Shown: positions 55,761 through 64,000 of the stretch, in pieces | Layout of the letters: every line of letters starts with the position of its first letter | Position numbering within the stretch: position 1 is the first letter of the stretch | DNA from: Corynebacterium jeikeium | GTDB taxonomy: Bacteria > Actinomycetota > Actinomycetes > Mycobacteriales > Mycobacteriaceae | DNA: 64,000 bases | Assembly (NCBI RefSeq): GCF_000738265.1 | Contig: NZ_JFCQ01000001.1 | Span: 1 to 64,000 of the forward strand | Direction: 5' to 3' | Notes under the pieces: model-generated | What the model was told of the DNA's origin: nothing | The model's input: the letters and a program-made list of their open reading frames with translations, nothing else | Database searches by the model: none | Program-made: the position numbers and the translations under genes

Positions 55761-56279
55761 CTAGAGATTCGCCGGGTACATGGCGCGAGGACCGCGACTG
55801 ATCGCAGTCGGCGACGCCTCAACAAGCTCGCGAATCCCGAACGGCTCCAAAACGTCCAGCAGAGCCTGCAGCTTCGACGGCGTGCCGGTGCACTCGATGA
55901 TCACTGACTCCGGCCCGACGTCCACCACGTGCGCGCGGAACAGCTTCGCGGACTCCACCACCTGGGTGCGGTTCGCGTTGTCAGCGGAGACCTTCACCAT
56001 CATCAGGCCGCGGGAGACGATGGTCTCCGGGTCGTGGCGCGTGACCTTAATAACGGGGATCAGCTTGTTCAGCTGCTTCGTGATCTGCTCCACCACGTGA
56101 TCCTCGCCCTCGACGATGATGGTGATGCGATTGATCCCCTCGACCTCCGTGCGACCAGAGCTGATCGACAGGATATTAAACGCGCGGCGGGTAAACATGC
56201 CGGAGATGCGCGAAATGATGCCGTCAACGTCTTCACACAGGACGGACAGGGTGTGGACCTGCGACTTATTCGTGTTCAT
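55761..56279 (-). CDS. ilvN: Acetolactate synthase small (regulatory) subunit
   Basis: This 172-residue subunit has an N-terminal ACT domain (HTLSVLCEDVDGIISRISG, near residue 10) that binds valine, and a C-terminal ferredoxin-like domain. It activates IlvB and gives feedback inhibition. Its ATG overlaps the ilvB TAA by one base, so translation is coupled. Confidence 0.96.
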   Translation of the reverse strand: MNTNKSQVHTLSVLCEDVDGIISRISGMFTRRAFNILSISSGRTEVEGINRITIIVEGEDHVVEQITKQLNKLIPVIKVTRHDPETIVSRGLMMVKVSADNANRTQVVESAKLFRAHVVDVGPESVIIECTGTPSKLQALLDVLEPFGIRELVEASPTAISRGPRAMYPANL

Positions 56280-58141
56280 TACTCTTGCTCACCTTCCAGG
56301 GTGACCTCGTGGATCTCCGCGGGATCTTCCGCCGCCGAGGATTCCTCGTCGAACAGCGGCCGCAGGTTGCGTGCGTACTGGATTTCTTCGTTGGACGTGC
56401 CGGCGGCGACCATCGGCCAGACCTGCGCGTCCTCGCCGACGATGAAGTCGATCACGACGGGTCGGTCGTTGATCGCTTCAGCCTTGCGGATCGTCGGCTC
56501 TACATCTTCTGGCTTTGTGACGCGGAACGCCGCACAACCCATGGACTCAGCCAACATGAGGAAGTCCGGCAGGTAGGTCTCCCCCGGCTTCAGGTTGGTG
56601 TGGGAGTAGTGCTGGTCGTAGAACAGCGTCTGCCACTGGCGGACCATTCCCAAGTTTCCGTTGTTGATGAGGGCAACCTTGATCGGCAGCTTCTCCACCG
56701 CGCAGGTAACGAGCTCCTGGTTGGTCATCTGGAAGCAGCCGTCACCGTCGATGGCCCAGACGGAAGTCTCGGGCTTGCCGGCCTTTGCACCCATGGCGGC
56801 GGGCACGGAGTAGCCCATCGTGCCGAGGCCACCGGAGTTCAGCCAAGTGCGGGGGTTTTCGTAGTCCACGAACTGGGCTGCCCACATCTGGTGCTGACCC
56901 ACGCCTGCAACGTAGATTGCGTCCGGGCCGATGGTCTTGGACAGTGTCTCGATGACGAACTGCGGGGCGAGCTTGCCGTTCGGCTGCTCGTCGTAGCCGC
57001 GGGGGAAGTCCTGCTTCAGCTTGTTCAGGTAGTTCAGCCAGCCGGCGGTGGTGGGCTTCTTCAGGTCCAGGTTCTTCATCGCCTTTTGGAGTGCTGCCAG
57101 GACCTCACGCGCGTCACCAACGATCGGCACGTTGGCTTCGCGGATCTTGCCGATCTCCGCCGGGTCAATGTCGGCGTGGATGACCTTCGCGTCAGGCGCG
57201 AAACTATCCACGTGGCCGGTAACGCGGTCGTCAAAGCGGGCGCCGATGGTGATCAGCAGGTCGGAGCGCTGCAGAGCAGCAACTGCCGGGACACTTCCGT
57301 GCATGCCAGGCATGCCCATGTACAGCGGGTGGGAGGCCGGGAAGCTACCCAACGCCATGAGGGTGGTGACAACTGGGATGTCGTTAGCCTCTGCAAATTC
57401 CAGCAGTTCTGCGTGTGCTTCCGCCTTGATCACGCCACCACCGACGTACAGCGTCGGGCGCTTCGCTGCACTGATCATGCGCACAGCTTCCTCCACCTGG
57501 CGCGGGTGCGGGCTGGTAACTGGGCGATAACCGGGCAGCTCGTACTTCGGCGGCCAGTTGAATTCCAGCTCTGCGTTTTGCACATCCTTTGGGATATCCA
57601 CCAGCACCGCGCCGGGGCGGCCGGTGGAGGCCACGTGGAAGGCCTCGGCGATGGCACCGGGGATGTCTTCGGGTCGGGTCACCATGAAGTTGTGCTTGGT
57701 GATTGGCATAGTGACGCCGCGAATGTCCGCCTCTTGGAAGGCGTCAGTACCCAAAAGCCCCTTACCGACCTGGCCGGTGATGGCGACCAGAGGCACCGAG
57801 TCCATGTTCGCGTCAGCGATGGGGGTCACCAGGTTCGTCGCACCCGGACCGGACGTTGCGATGCACACGCCCACGCGGCCGGTCGCCTGCGCGTAGCCGG
57901 TGGCGGCGTGGCCTGCGCCCTGCTCGTGGCGGACGAGGATGTGGTTCAGCTTCTCGGAGTCGTACAGCGCCTCGTAGAGCGGCAGCACAGCGCCTCCGGG
58001 CAGGCCGAATACTACGTCGGTGCCTAGCTCTTCTAGGGAGCGGACCACGGCCTGGGCGCCGTTAATTCGCTCTGGCCGCTTGCCGCGGGAGTTCTTCGCC
58101 AAGCTGGCGGGGCTGGGTTGCGAGCGTGATGTGTGTGTCAC
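56279..58141 (-). CDS. ilvB: Acetolactate synthase large subunit
   Basis: This 620-residue ThDP enzyme joins pyruvate with pyruvate or 2-oxobutyrate. It has the catalytic Glu in [15 protein letters not shown], the central FAD-binding domain, and the ThDP motif [11 protein letters not shown] ... NNGNLGM. The N-terminal 25 residues are a polar extension. GTG at 58141 with AAGGAC upstream is chosen over an ATG 12 codons earlier. It is first in ilvBNC, behind an attenuation leader. Confidence 0.96.
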   Translation of the reverse strand: MTHTSRSQPSPASLAKNSRGKRPERINGAQAVVRSLEELGTDVVFGLPGGAVLPLYEALYDSEKLNHILVRHEQGAGHAATGYAQATGRVGVCIATSGPGATNLVTPIADANMDSVPLVAITGQVGKGLLGTDAFQEADIRGVTMPITKHNFMVTRPEDIPGAIAEAFHVASTGRPGAVLVDIPKDVQNAELEFNWPPKYELPGYRPVTSPHPRQVEEAVRMISAAKRPTLYVGGGVIKAEAHAELLEFAEANDIPVVTTLMALGSFPASHPLYMGMPGMHGSVPAVAALQRSDLLITIGARFDDRVTGHVDSFAPDAKVIHADIDPAEIGKIREANVPIVGDAREVLAALQKAMKNLDLKKPTTAGWLNYLNKLKQDFPRGYDEQPNGKLAPQFVIETLSKTIGPDAIYVAGVGQHQMWAAQFVDYENPRTWLNSGGLGTMGYSVPAAMGAKAGKPETSVWAIDGDGCFQMTNQELVTCAVEKLPIKVALINNGNLGMVRQWQTLFYDQHYSHTNLKPGETYLPDFLMLAESMGCAAFRVTKPEDVEPTIRKAEAINDRPVVIDFIVGEDAQVWPMVAAGTSNEEIQYARNLRPLFDEESSAAEDPAEIHEVTLEGEQE

Positions 58142-58397
58142 GTTGTCCTTCGCTCCTTGAGTCCGTCCTGCCTTCAATTCTTTGCCCCCGCTCCCCGGCC
58201 GCTAGCCGCGCTACGCGCTGCGCCGCAGCGTTCGCCGTGCCGCGGCGTGCGCCGTGCCGCGGCGTGCGCCGTGCCGCAGCTTTCGCGCCGTATCGAAGCG
58301 CACACACTTCAGCGAGCTAGCGTCACCGGGAAGCGATGGGCCGAAAATCTTCGGTATGGAATCGCTTTTTCGGTTTGGGTGCATGTCCTCCACACAA
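58142..58397 (-). other. ilvBNC 5' leader after the attenuator
   Basis: This 256-base untranslated segment lies between the attenuator and ilvB. It holds a GC-rich 17-base tandem repeat (58233-58283, unit CGCCGTGCCGCGGCGTG, two exact copies and one partial) that can fold on itself. I see no gene in it. Confidence 0.6.
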
Positions 58398-58402
58398 CAA
58401 AA

Positions 58403-58441
58403 GCCCCCAAGCACCCGACGTTGCCGTCGGTTGTTGGGGGC
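58403..58441 (-). terminator. ilvBNC transcription attenuator
   Basis: On the gene strand GCCCCCA (58441-58435) and CCGACG pair with CGTCGG and TGGGGGC (58409-58403), and TTTTGTTG follows. This is a standard intrinsic terminator 24 bases after the leader-peptide stop. Ribosome stalling on scarce branched-chain codons is expected to prevent its formation, as known for C. glutamicum ilvBNC. Confidence 0.88.
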
Positions 58442-58465
58442 GCCGTATCGAGCTCGACGAGGTGG

Positions 58466-58516
58466 CTAGTGGCGCCCCTCGGTAATGAGTACTCGTACTA
58501 GTTCCGTGGATTTCAT
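58466..58516 (-). CDS. ilvBNC leader peptide
   Basis: This 16-residue peptide reads MKSTELVRVLITEGRH. Five of residues 6-11 (L V V L I) are branched-chain amino acids, as required of an attenuation leader sensing leucine, valine and isoleucine. The ATG is 7 bases after a TACATT -10 hexamer, so the mRNA is probably leaderless. The attenuator hairpin follows. Confidence 0.88.
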   Translation of the reverse strand: MKSTELVRVLITEGRH

Positions 58517-58523
58517 AGCTCTA

Positions 58524-58552
58524 AATGTAGCTACTTTTCCTCGATGCGTCAA
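58524..58552 (-). promoter_or_regulatory. ilvBNC promoter
   Basis: On the gene strand TTGACG (58552-58547) and TACATT (58529-58524) are separated by 17 bases, a near-ideal sigma-A promoter. The predicted start of transcription falls at or next to the leader-peptide ATG. Confidence 0.85.
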
Positions 58553-58968
58553 GCGTTTGACCAGATGTTTCCCAAACTGTGGCGAGGTATTCTCACCTAA
58601 TGGACGCCCAAAACTCCCCGCGACCTGTACTTCCCCGCGCCCGCCGGCGCTCTCCACCCCGTGCCACGCCCCACGCTTTCCACCCCGCGCCCACGGCTGC
58701 GCCCGTGCCACTCCCCGCGGCTGCTCCCGCGTCTGCGCTCTGCGCTCGCGTCTGCCCCCGCGTCTCGCTCCCGCGTCTGCGCTCGCGCCCGCGTCTCGCG
58801 CCCGTGCCCGCAAACCTGAACACAGCATTCGAACTCCAACAGAATCCAGACAGAGCGCCGCTAAACCCCGGCGAGCTTTCGCCGAATTCGGCTGAATTCG
58901 GCTGAATTCTATCCGCAGCTTCCGAACTGGCAGCTAACAAACAGCTTCCGTGACTACGGTGGGAAAGC
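58553..58968. other. 416-base gap between the ilv promoter and mscCG
   Basis: Most of this gap (about 58620-58815) has a plus strand very rich in C and T, with repeated CGCGTCTGCGCTC-type units. Open frames through it have no ribosome sites and unnatural composition, so none is called. TACGGT (58955-58960) at the right end is a likely -10 for mscCG. Confidence 0.5.
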
Positions 58969-61155
58969 ATGTTGAAGTTCTATGCATTTCAACTCTGGGA
59001 ATGGCTGGTCGCCCACGGCATTCCCTTGAGTGCACTGATCATTATCGCAATTCTGATCCCCCGTGTCGGGCGTTTGGCGATTCGCATCGTCAGTGGTCGA
59101 TTCGATCGTGGAGAAGAGGCAACAAAGTCCCGCCTCGCTCTAGTCGGCGCGTTGGTGTACGTGGTGCAGGCGATTGCCTACTTCGCGATCATCATGCTGG
59201 GGCTGACGAACCTGGGCGTGCCCGCGATGGGGGCGGCGTTGCCGGCGACGGTTGTCTCGGCGGCTATTGGTTTCGGCGCGCAGAACGTGATTGGGGATTT
59301 CCTGGCGGGGTTCTTCATCATTTCGGAGCGCCAGTTCGGCGTGGGAGATTTCGTCGCTTTCGACGGCACGTCGAGCAACATTTCCGGCACCGTCGTCGCA
59401 CTGACGTTGCGCGCAACGAAGATTCGTACTGCGTCGGGAGAGGTCGTGATGATTCCGAATGGTTCCGCGGGCGTGATTACAAACTATTCGCAGGATTGGT
59501 CTCGTGCGGTGGTGGATTTGGCTGTGCCGTTGCAGCCGGGCGAGTCGATGGCTCAGTTGACGGATCGCGTGGAGGCTACGGCTGCGGAAGCGCTCCGGGA
59601 TCCGACGATCGCGGAAGATGTGACTGGCGAACTGGAAGTTCTGCCTGCAACGGACATTGTCGCTCCTACGGCGGCGGGCCAGTCCTGGCAAGTTAATTTC
59701 CGAGTGATGGTCGTGGTGAACCCGGCGCGCCAGTGGGCTGTGGAACGCGTATTGCGCTCGGCTCTGGTGAATGTTTTCTGGGATCGTTACGACATGCCGC
59801 GGGTCTTTCGCGCTGGTACGGACGCCGACGCCCACACCTCCGCCTCCCGCAATGCCATCAAGGCGATGGCCGCGGAGTCCGCGCTGGCGCCTACGGAGGT
59901 CATGCCCGCCCAGCACCCCCGCCCGACGTCTGGGCACGCGCCACATGGCGGGCACACCGCCGCGGCCAACGCCGAGCCAGCGGCCGCGGCCAGCAACGCA
60001 GCCCCCGCACCCGCGACTGGCACCGCGCCAGCGGCCGCCGCAAGTGACGCAGCGGCCGCCGCCGCGGGGAAAACCGCTGCCGGCGGAGAGGATGCGAACT
60101 CCCAGAGCGACTCCACTGCCAGCTCTGCGGAAGCGTACAGTCCGACCCACCCGGCGTCGAAAGACGATGGTCCGGGAACGGCTCCATTGGACAGCGACGG
60201 AACCATCCGCCGCCGATCCGCCGGCGCCCCCACCAGCGCCAACGCCACCGCCACCGCAGTCGCCACCGCTCCGGACGCGGGCGCTACTGACAGCGTCGAC
60301 TCTGCTTCTGCTGCCACCGGCGCCGCCAATGGCACTGCCACTGGCGCTGGCACGGACACTGGCACAGAAAAGAACGCGGACGATTCAGAGCAAAACGACA
60401 GCCGGGGATTCTGGCGTGACGAAGAGCACTCCTCCCGGTTCAAGAGGATCATGAGCGTCGGCGGACGCACCCGCCCGTCGACGACCGGCCTGATCATTGC
60501 ACTGATGGTGGTCGGTGGCCTGGCGTTGGCGTCATCGAACCCGGATGGACGCGACGCCGGCTGGCTCTCCCCTGACTACTGGCGCGACCGCCCGGCCAAC
60601 AGTGCAACCACCAACAAGAAGGAATCCGACGAGAATCAGCCGACGGGAACCAACGGGACATCAGAGCAGCAATCCTCCGACAAGCAGCAGCCGACCGACG
60701 GCGAACAGTCTCCTTCCAACGGGGAACAGTCCCCCACTGGCAGCGAGCAGTCCCCCGCTCAGGGCAGCGATTCTTCTCTGAACGACCAGGGCGGCCAAAG
60801 CAATCAGAACCCGTCCGACGGAGACAGCAACTCCCCTGGCAACAACCCCAGCGACGGATCCGCCAGCGGTGGCGCCGGCGGCAATGGTGGGGCCGGCGGC
60901 AATGGTGGCGCAGGCACCAACGGTGGAGCCGGCAACGGAGGCGCAAATTCCAACGGCGCCGCGGGTGGCGCTGCAGGCGGGAACAGTGGCGCGGGCGGAA
61001 ATGCGGGCGCCGCGGGCGGCGGCGCTCAGAATAATGTTTCGAACGAGCCGTATGATTCAGGCATCGACGCTTTTGACTCCCCCGCGTCTATTACCCATCT
61101 ACACGCCCTGGGCGCGCCCAATGCAACCAATGCAACCAATGCAACGCGCGACTGA
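58969..61155 (+). CDS. mscCG: MscCG-type mechanosensitive channel with long C-terminal tail
   Basis: This 728-residue protein has an MscS core (about 1-285) with three membrane helices, the pore region LPATVVSAAIGFGAQNVIGD and the beta domain (SERQFGVGDFV; MIPNGSAGVITNYS). A long Ala/Thr-rich linker (about 285-490) leads to a fourth helix (GLIIALMVVGGLALA, about 508-522). This arrangement is known from C. glutamicum MscCG, which exports glutamate on osmotic downshift. The position between ilvB and ilvD agrees. A tail of about 200 residues, rich in Ser/Gln and then Gly/Asn/Ala, follows outside the membrane and is far longer than I would expect. It ends in a tripled NAT repeat. Confidence 0.92.
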   Translation: MLKFYAFQLWEWLVAHGIPLSALIIIAILIPRVGRLAIRIVSGRFDRGEEATKSRLALVGALVYVVQAIAYFAIIMLGLTNLGVPAMGAALPATVVSAAIGFGAQNVIGDFLAGFFIISERQFGVGDFVAFDGTSSNISGTVVALTLRATKIRTASGEVVMIPNGSAGVITNYSQDWSRAVVDLAVPLQPGESMAQLTDRVEATAAEALRDPTIAEDVTGELEVLPATDIVAPTAAGQSWQVNFRVMVVVNPARQWAVERVLRSALVNVFWDRYDMPRVFRAGTDADAHTSASRNAIKAMAAESALAPTEVMPAQHPRPTSGHAPHGGHTAAANAEPAAAASNAAPAPATGTAPAAAASDAAAAAAGKTAAGGEDANSQSDSTASSAEAYSPTHPASKDDGPGTAPLDSDGTIRRRSAGAPTSANATATAVATAPDAGATDSVDSASAATGAANGTATGAGTDTGTEKNADDSEQNDSRGFWRDEEHSSRFKRIMSVGGRTRPSTTGLIIALMVVGGLALASSNPDGRDAGWLSPDYWRDRPANSATTNKKESDENQPTGTNGTSEQQSSDKQQPTDGEQSPSNGEQSPTGSEQSPAQGSDSSLNDQGGQSNQNPSDGDSNSPGNNPSDGSASGGAGGNGGAGGNGGAGTNGGAGNGGANSNGAAGGAAGGNSGAGGNAGAAGGGAQNNVSNEPYDSGIDAFDSPASITHLHALGAPNATNATNATRD

Positions 61156-61159
61156 TTAA

Positions 61160-61738
61160 ATGACAGACATGAGCTCGAAGGTTTTCCACCCCAGCCGCGA
61201 ACACATCCTCGGCGGGATCATTATGTTCCTGATCTGCCTGCTTTTCACCGGCTATAAGGTCGCCTGGTTTTTCTGGGTTCCGCTGGTGCCGCTAGTGTTT
61301 ATTGTGTGGACTTTGCGAGTACGCACCACCGTGACGACCAAAGCCATCACCACGCGCTACCTCTTCCGCGCAGGCAAAACCATGCAGTGGGAAGACTTCC
61401 GCGCACTCCGCTTCAACCGAGCCGGACGCGCCTACGCAGTAGATAACCAGGAAAACAGCTTCTGGCTGCCGGGCGTGACCTTCAATTCCCTGGCGAGCTT
61501 GAGCTCCGCAAGTGGCGGCCGTATCCCCGATCCGGTGACCCCGGCACGCACAGCCACCGATGACAAGGTGCAGGTCGTGAACAAGGACGGCTACGCCGTA
61601 CTCATGGACAAAGACGAGTACAAGGAATACGAAAAGCAGCGCCGCCGCGAAGCGGGAGTCGACGCTGGTGCCGAAAGTAGCCACGCGAAGCCAGGAGCAG
61701 CCAACGGGAAAGAAGGCGCCCCCGACGCACAGAACTAA
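61160..61738 (+). CDS. Membrane-anchored bacterial PH-domain protein
   Basis: This 192-residue protein has two adjacent membrane helices (about 16-50) and a small PH-like domain (RVRTTVTTKAITTRYLF, MQWEDFRALRFNRAGRAYAV in part, FWLPGVTFNSLASLS). The C-terminal 40 residues are charged. The same type of gene lies next to the MscCG gene in C. glutamicum. It starts five bases after the mscCG stop, so the two are probably co-transcribed; a functional link to the channel is inference. Confidence 0.82.
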   Translation: MTDMSSKVFHPSREHILGGIIMFLICLLFTGYKVAWFFWVPLVPLVFIVWTLRVRTTVTTKAITTRYLFRAGKTMQWEDFRALRFNRAGRAYAVDNQENSFWLPGVTFNSLASLSSASGGRIPDPVTPARTATDDKVQVVNKDGYAVLMDKDEYKEYEKQRRREAGVDAGAESSHAKPGAANGKEGAPDAQN

Positions 61739-61820
61739 CCGGGCGACGCAGCCAACCGGGCGACGCAGCCAACCGGGCGGCACTCGCCAACCGGGCAGCG
61801 CAGCAACCGGGCAGCGCAGC
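61737..61820. repeat. Tandem AACCGGGCRRC repeat before ilvD
   Basis: Five units of about 15-18 bases, each beginning AACCGGGC, run head to tail from the stop codon of the PH-domain gene. The first two units are identical over 17 bases. Confidence 0.75.
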
Positions 61821-61880
61821 AAATGCACGGCCACGAAAGCTAGATAGCAACCTCCACGAACAAAGACTCCACACACAAAC

Positions 61881-61925
61881 CCCACACTCAGAGATCCCAC
61901 ACTCAGAGACCCCACACTCAAAGAC
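61881..61925. repeat. 15-bp tandem repeat in the ilvD leader, three copies
   Basis: Units at 61881, 61896 and 61911 read CCCACACTCARAGAY. They lie 25-69 bases before the ilvD ATG and are probably inside its 5' untranslated region. A role in ilvD control is possible but not shown. Confidence 0.75.
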
Positions 61926-61949
61926 GACGAGAAGAGAACCGAGAACAGC

Positions 61950-63797
61950 ATGAACGCCATCCCCTTGCGATCCAGTGTCACCACCCAAGGCCGCAACGCC
62001 GCCGGCGCCCGCGCCCTGTGGCGTGCGACAGGCATGACGGACAAGGACTTCGAAAAGCCCATCATCGCTATCGCGAACTCCTACACGCAGTTTGTACCGG
62101 GCCACGTGCACCTCAAGGACGTCGGAGACATCGTCGCCGACGCCGTCCGCGAAGCCGGCGGCGTTCCCCGCGAATTCAACACCATTGCCGTTGACGATGG
62201 CATTGCTATGGGGCACGCGGGCATGCTCTACTCGTTGCCTAGCCGCGAAGTTATTTCTGACGCCGTCGAGTACATGGTCAACGGCCACGCAGCCGATGCG
62301 CTGGTGTGTATCTCCAACTGCGATAAGATCACGCCCGGCATGCTGAATGCCGCCATGCGTCTGAACATTCCGGTGGTGTTCGTATCCGGCGGGCCGATGG
62401 AGGCTGGCAAGGCGGTGGCAGTCGACGGTGTCGTGCAGGCTCCGACGGACCTCATTACCGCTATCTCCGCCTCCGCGTCGGACAAGGTCGACGCACAGTC
62501 GCTGTTGGAAGTTGAGTCCGCCGCCTGCCCGACATGCGGCTCCTGCTCCGGCATGTTCACCGCCAACTCGATGAACTGCCTGACCGAGGCGCTGGGCCTG
62601 TCGCTGCCGGGCAATGGTTCCACCTTGGCGACTCACGCCAAACGACGCGACCTGTTCACCAAGGCTGGCACCACCATCGTCGAACTGTGCCGCCGCTACT
62701 ACGGCGAGGGGGATGCCTCCGTCCTGCCGCGCAACATCGCCACCCGCGAGGCCTTTGAAAACGCCATGGCGCTGGACATGGCAATGGGTGGATCTTCCAA
62801 CACCGTGCTGCACATCCTCGCAGCTGCCCAGGAGGGCGAAGTCGACTTCAACCTGCACTCGATCGACCAGCTGTCACGGGAGGTTCCGTGCCTGTCGAAG
62901 GTCTCCCCGAACTCCGACTACCACATGGAAGACGTCCACCGCGGAGGTGGCATTCCCGCGATCCTCGGCGAGCTCTACCGCGCAGGCAAGCTGAACGAAG
63001 GCGTACACTCCGTTCACTCCGCCACGCTGAAGGAATGGCTGCTGGCCTGGGATATCCGCTCCGGCGCTGCCACGGAGGAGGCCATCGAGTTGTTCCACGC
63101 TGCCCCCGGTGGAGTCCGCACGACCGAGCCGTTCAGCACTGAGAACCGCTGGTCCAGCCTGGATACCGACGCGGAAGGTGGCGTCATCCGCGATGTAGAG
63201 CACGCGTACACCGCCGACGGCGGCCTGGTTATCCTCCGCGGCAACCTCGCTGAGGACGGTGCCGTGATCAAGTCCGCTGGCGTTGATCCGTCGATCTGGC
63301 ACTTCGAAGGCACTGCACTGGTCGTCGAATCCCAAGAGGAAGCCGTGCGCGTGATCCTGGACAAGAAGGTCAAGCCGGGTCACGTTGTAGTCGTACGCTA
63401 CGAAGGCCCCGCCGGCGGGCCGGGAATGCAGGAAATGCTGCACCCGACCGCGTTCCTCAAGGGCGCCGGGCTGGGCAAGGAGTGTGCTCTGATCACCGAC
63501 GGGCGATTCTCCGGCGGTACGTCCGGCCTGTCCGTCGGCCACATCTCCCCCGAAGCCGCGCACGGCGGCCTGATCGGCCTGGTTCGCGACGGTGACCCGA
63601 TCACTATCGACGTGCACGAGCGGCTCCTGCAGCTGAACGTCTCCGACGAGGAGATCGCGCGCCGCCGCGCCGAGATGGAGGCCTCCGACAAGCCTTGGAC
63701 TCCCACCACCCGCCAGCGCAAGGTCACCAAGGCGCTGCGTGCATATGCCGCGATGGCAACCTCCGCCGACCGCGGAGCCGTCCGCGAAGTGAAGTAG
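61950..63797 (+). CDS. ilvD: Dihydroxy-acid dehydratase
   Basis: This 615-residue iron-sulfur enzyme makes 2-oxo acids in valine and isoleucine synthesis, the step after IlvC. Cluster cysteines lie in [11 protein letters not shown] and [26 protein letters not shown] and [18 protein letters not shown] are family marks. The length is normal. The ATG at 61950 follows GAGAAGAG. It lies 211 bases after the PH-domain gene, behind two repeat arrays. Confidence 0.97.
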   Translation: MNAIPLRSSVTTQGRNAAGARALWRATGMTDKDFEKPIIAIANSYTQFVPGHVHLKDVGDIVADAVREAGGVPREFNTIAVDDGIAMGHAGMLYSLPSREVISDAVEYMVNGHAADALVCISNCDKITPGMLNAAMRLNIPVVFVSGGPMEAGKAVAVDGVVQAPTDLITAISASASDKVDAQSLLEVESAACPTCGSCSGMFTANSMNCLTEALGLSLPGNGSTLATHAKRRDLFTKAGTTIVELCRRYYGEGDASVLPRNIATREAFENAMALDMAMGGSSNTVLHILAAAQEGEVDFNLHSIDQLSREVPCLSKVSPNSDYHMEDVHRGGGIPAILGELYRAGKLNEGVHSVHSATLKEWLLAWDIRSGAATEEAIELFHAAPGGVRTTEPFSTENRWSSLDTDAEGGVIRDVEHAYTADGGLVILRGNLAEDGAVIKSAGVDPSIWHFEGTALVVESQEEAVRVILDKKVKPGHVVVVRYEGPAGGPGMQEMLHPTAFLKGAGLGKECALITDGRFSGGTSGLSVGHISPEAAHGGLIGLVRDGDPITIDVHERLLQLNVSDEEIARRRAEMEASDKPWTPTTRQRKVTKALRAYAAMATSADRGAVREVK

Positions 63798-63916
63798 CTC
63801 AGCCTCCTCCATCCTTTCCGCCTCCACCCTTTCCGCCTCGACCACATCCAGTCGCGGCATCGTGGACACTTCAGTCGCGCCTTGGTGGACAATCATGGCG
63901 GACAAACATGGTGGAC

Positions 63917-63956
63917 AAACTGGCGTCTCGGTATTCCTTTTCCGAGGCGCCAGTTT
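63917..63956. terminator. Strong hairpin downstream of ilvD
   Basis: AAACTGGCG-t-CTCGG (63917-63931) pairs with CCGAG-g-CGCCAGTTT (63942-63956) around a 10-base loop. It is the only strong structure after ilvD. No clean T-run follows on the plus strand. GTGGACA-type direct repeats (63863-63918) precede it. The last 44 bases of the window hold no recognisable gene. Confidence 0.55.
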
Positions 63957-64000
63957 CGCCTGTATGCAAGGGGTAGCTGGCCTTTCTTCCAATAAGGTTT

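Noticed and set aside
56285..58027. 580-codon plus-strand frame opposite ilvB
   Set aside because: It is the antisense shadow of a certain gene in high-GC DNA. It has no ribosome site and no recognisable protein. The same holds for long frames opposite serA (45058-47031), glgP (15239-16762), kdpA (17567-19114), ddl (345-1289) and gltX (32068-33018).
58579..58970. Several frames over the pyrimidine-rich gap
   Set aside because: Arg/Pro/Ser-rich translations follow base composition only; frames overlap on both strands without start signals.

Overview
The window looks like a chromosomal segment of a high-GC Corynebacterium, most likely from the lipophilic C. jeikeium/C. urealyticum side of the genus (this placement is inference). 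The gene order ddl, gpsA, leuD, leuC, ltbR ... gltX, leuB, serA ... ilvC, ilvN, ilvB, mscCG, PH-domain gene, ilvD runs through the window and is, from general knowledge, the branched-chain amino acid region of C. glutamicum. Many genes have a TANNNT -10 box placed 6-8 bases before the start codon, which suggests leaderless mRNAs. I saw no insertion sequence, prophage or CRISPR array.

Layout. 0-6.4 kb: gpsA-ddl, a MutT1-like Nudix/histidine phosphatase, then leuCD divergent from its regulator ltbR across an operator-like palindrome. 6.4-10 kb is an accessory patch. It holds a truncated carboxymuconolactone decarboxylase, a small gene that seems to start with ATT, a DUF1707 protein, a lower-GC GIY-YIG/DUF2075 nuclease-helicase and a 5'-truncated secreted-protein relic. 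10-17.3 kb: an M24 peptidase, a POT peptide transporter, tRNA-Glu, a small HD (p)ppGpp-hydrolase-like protein, a YihY-type membrane protein and glycogen phosphorylase. 17.4-25.7 kb: the full kdpFABCDE potassium system with an extra small membrane ORF in front.

25.8-32 kb: a large secreted phytase/esterase-like protein, a peptidase E homologue, a relic of pntB, two tandem paralogues of unknown family, a LURP-one-like protein, and tRNA-Glu and tRNA-Gln next to gltX. 32-42.5 kb: gltX, two paralogous secreted esterases, a hydroxypyruvate isomerase-like protein, isochorismate synthase, a FAH-family hydrolase, a Tat-exported PhoD phosphatase and leuB.

42.6-54.3 kb: an ABC exporter pair, serA, a COG0523 GTPase, a secreted CAP protein, a four-gene siderophore uptake operon behind a DtxR-like site, and a CDF metal exporter with a His-rich N-terminus. 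54.5-63.8 kb: ilvBNC with a complete attenuation leader (promoter, leader peptide, terminator), an mscCG-type channel with a very long tail, a PH-domain membrane protein and ilvD. Together leuB/C/D, ilvB/N/C/D and ltbR give most of the valine, isoleucine and leucine pathway. Short tandem repeats are unusually common, both between genes and inside low-complexity protein segments.
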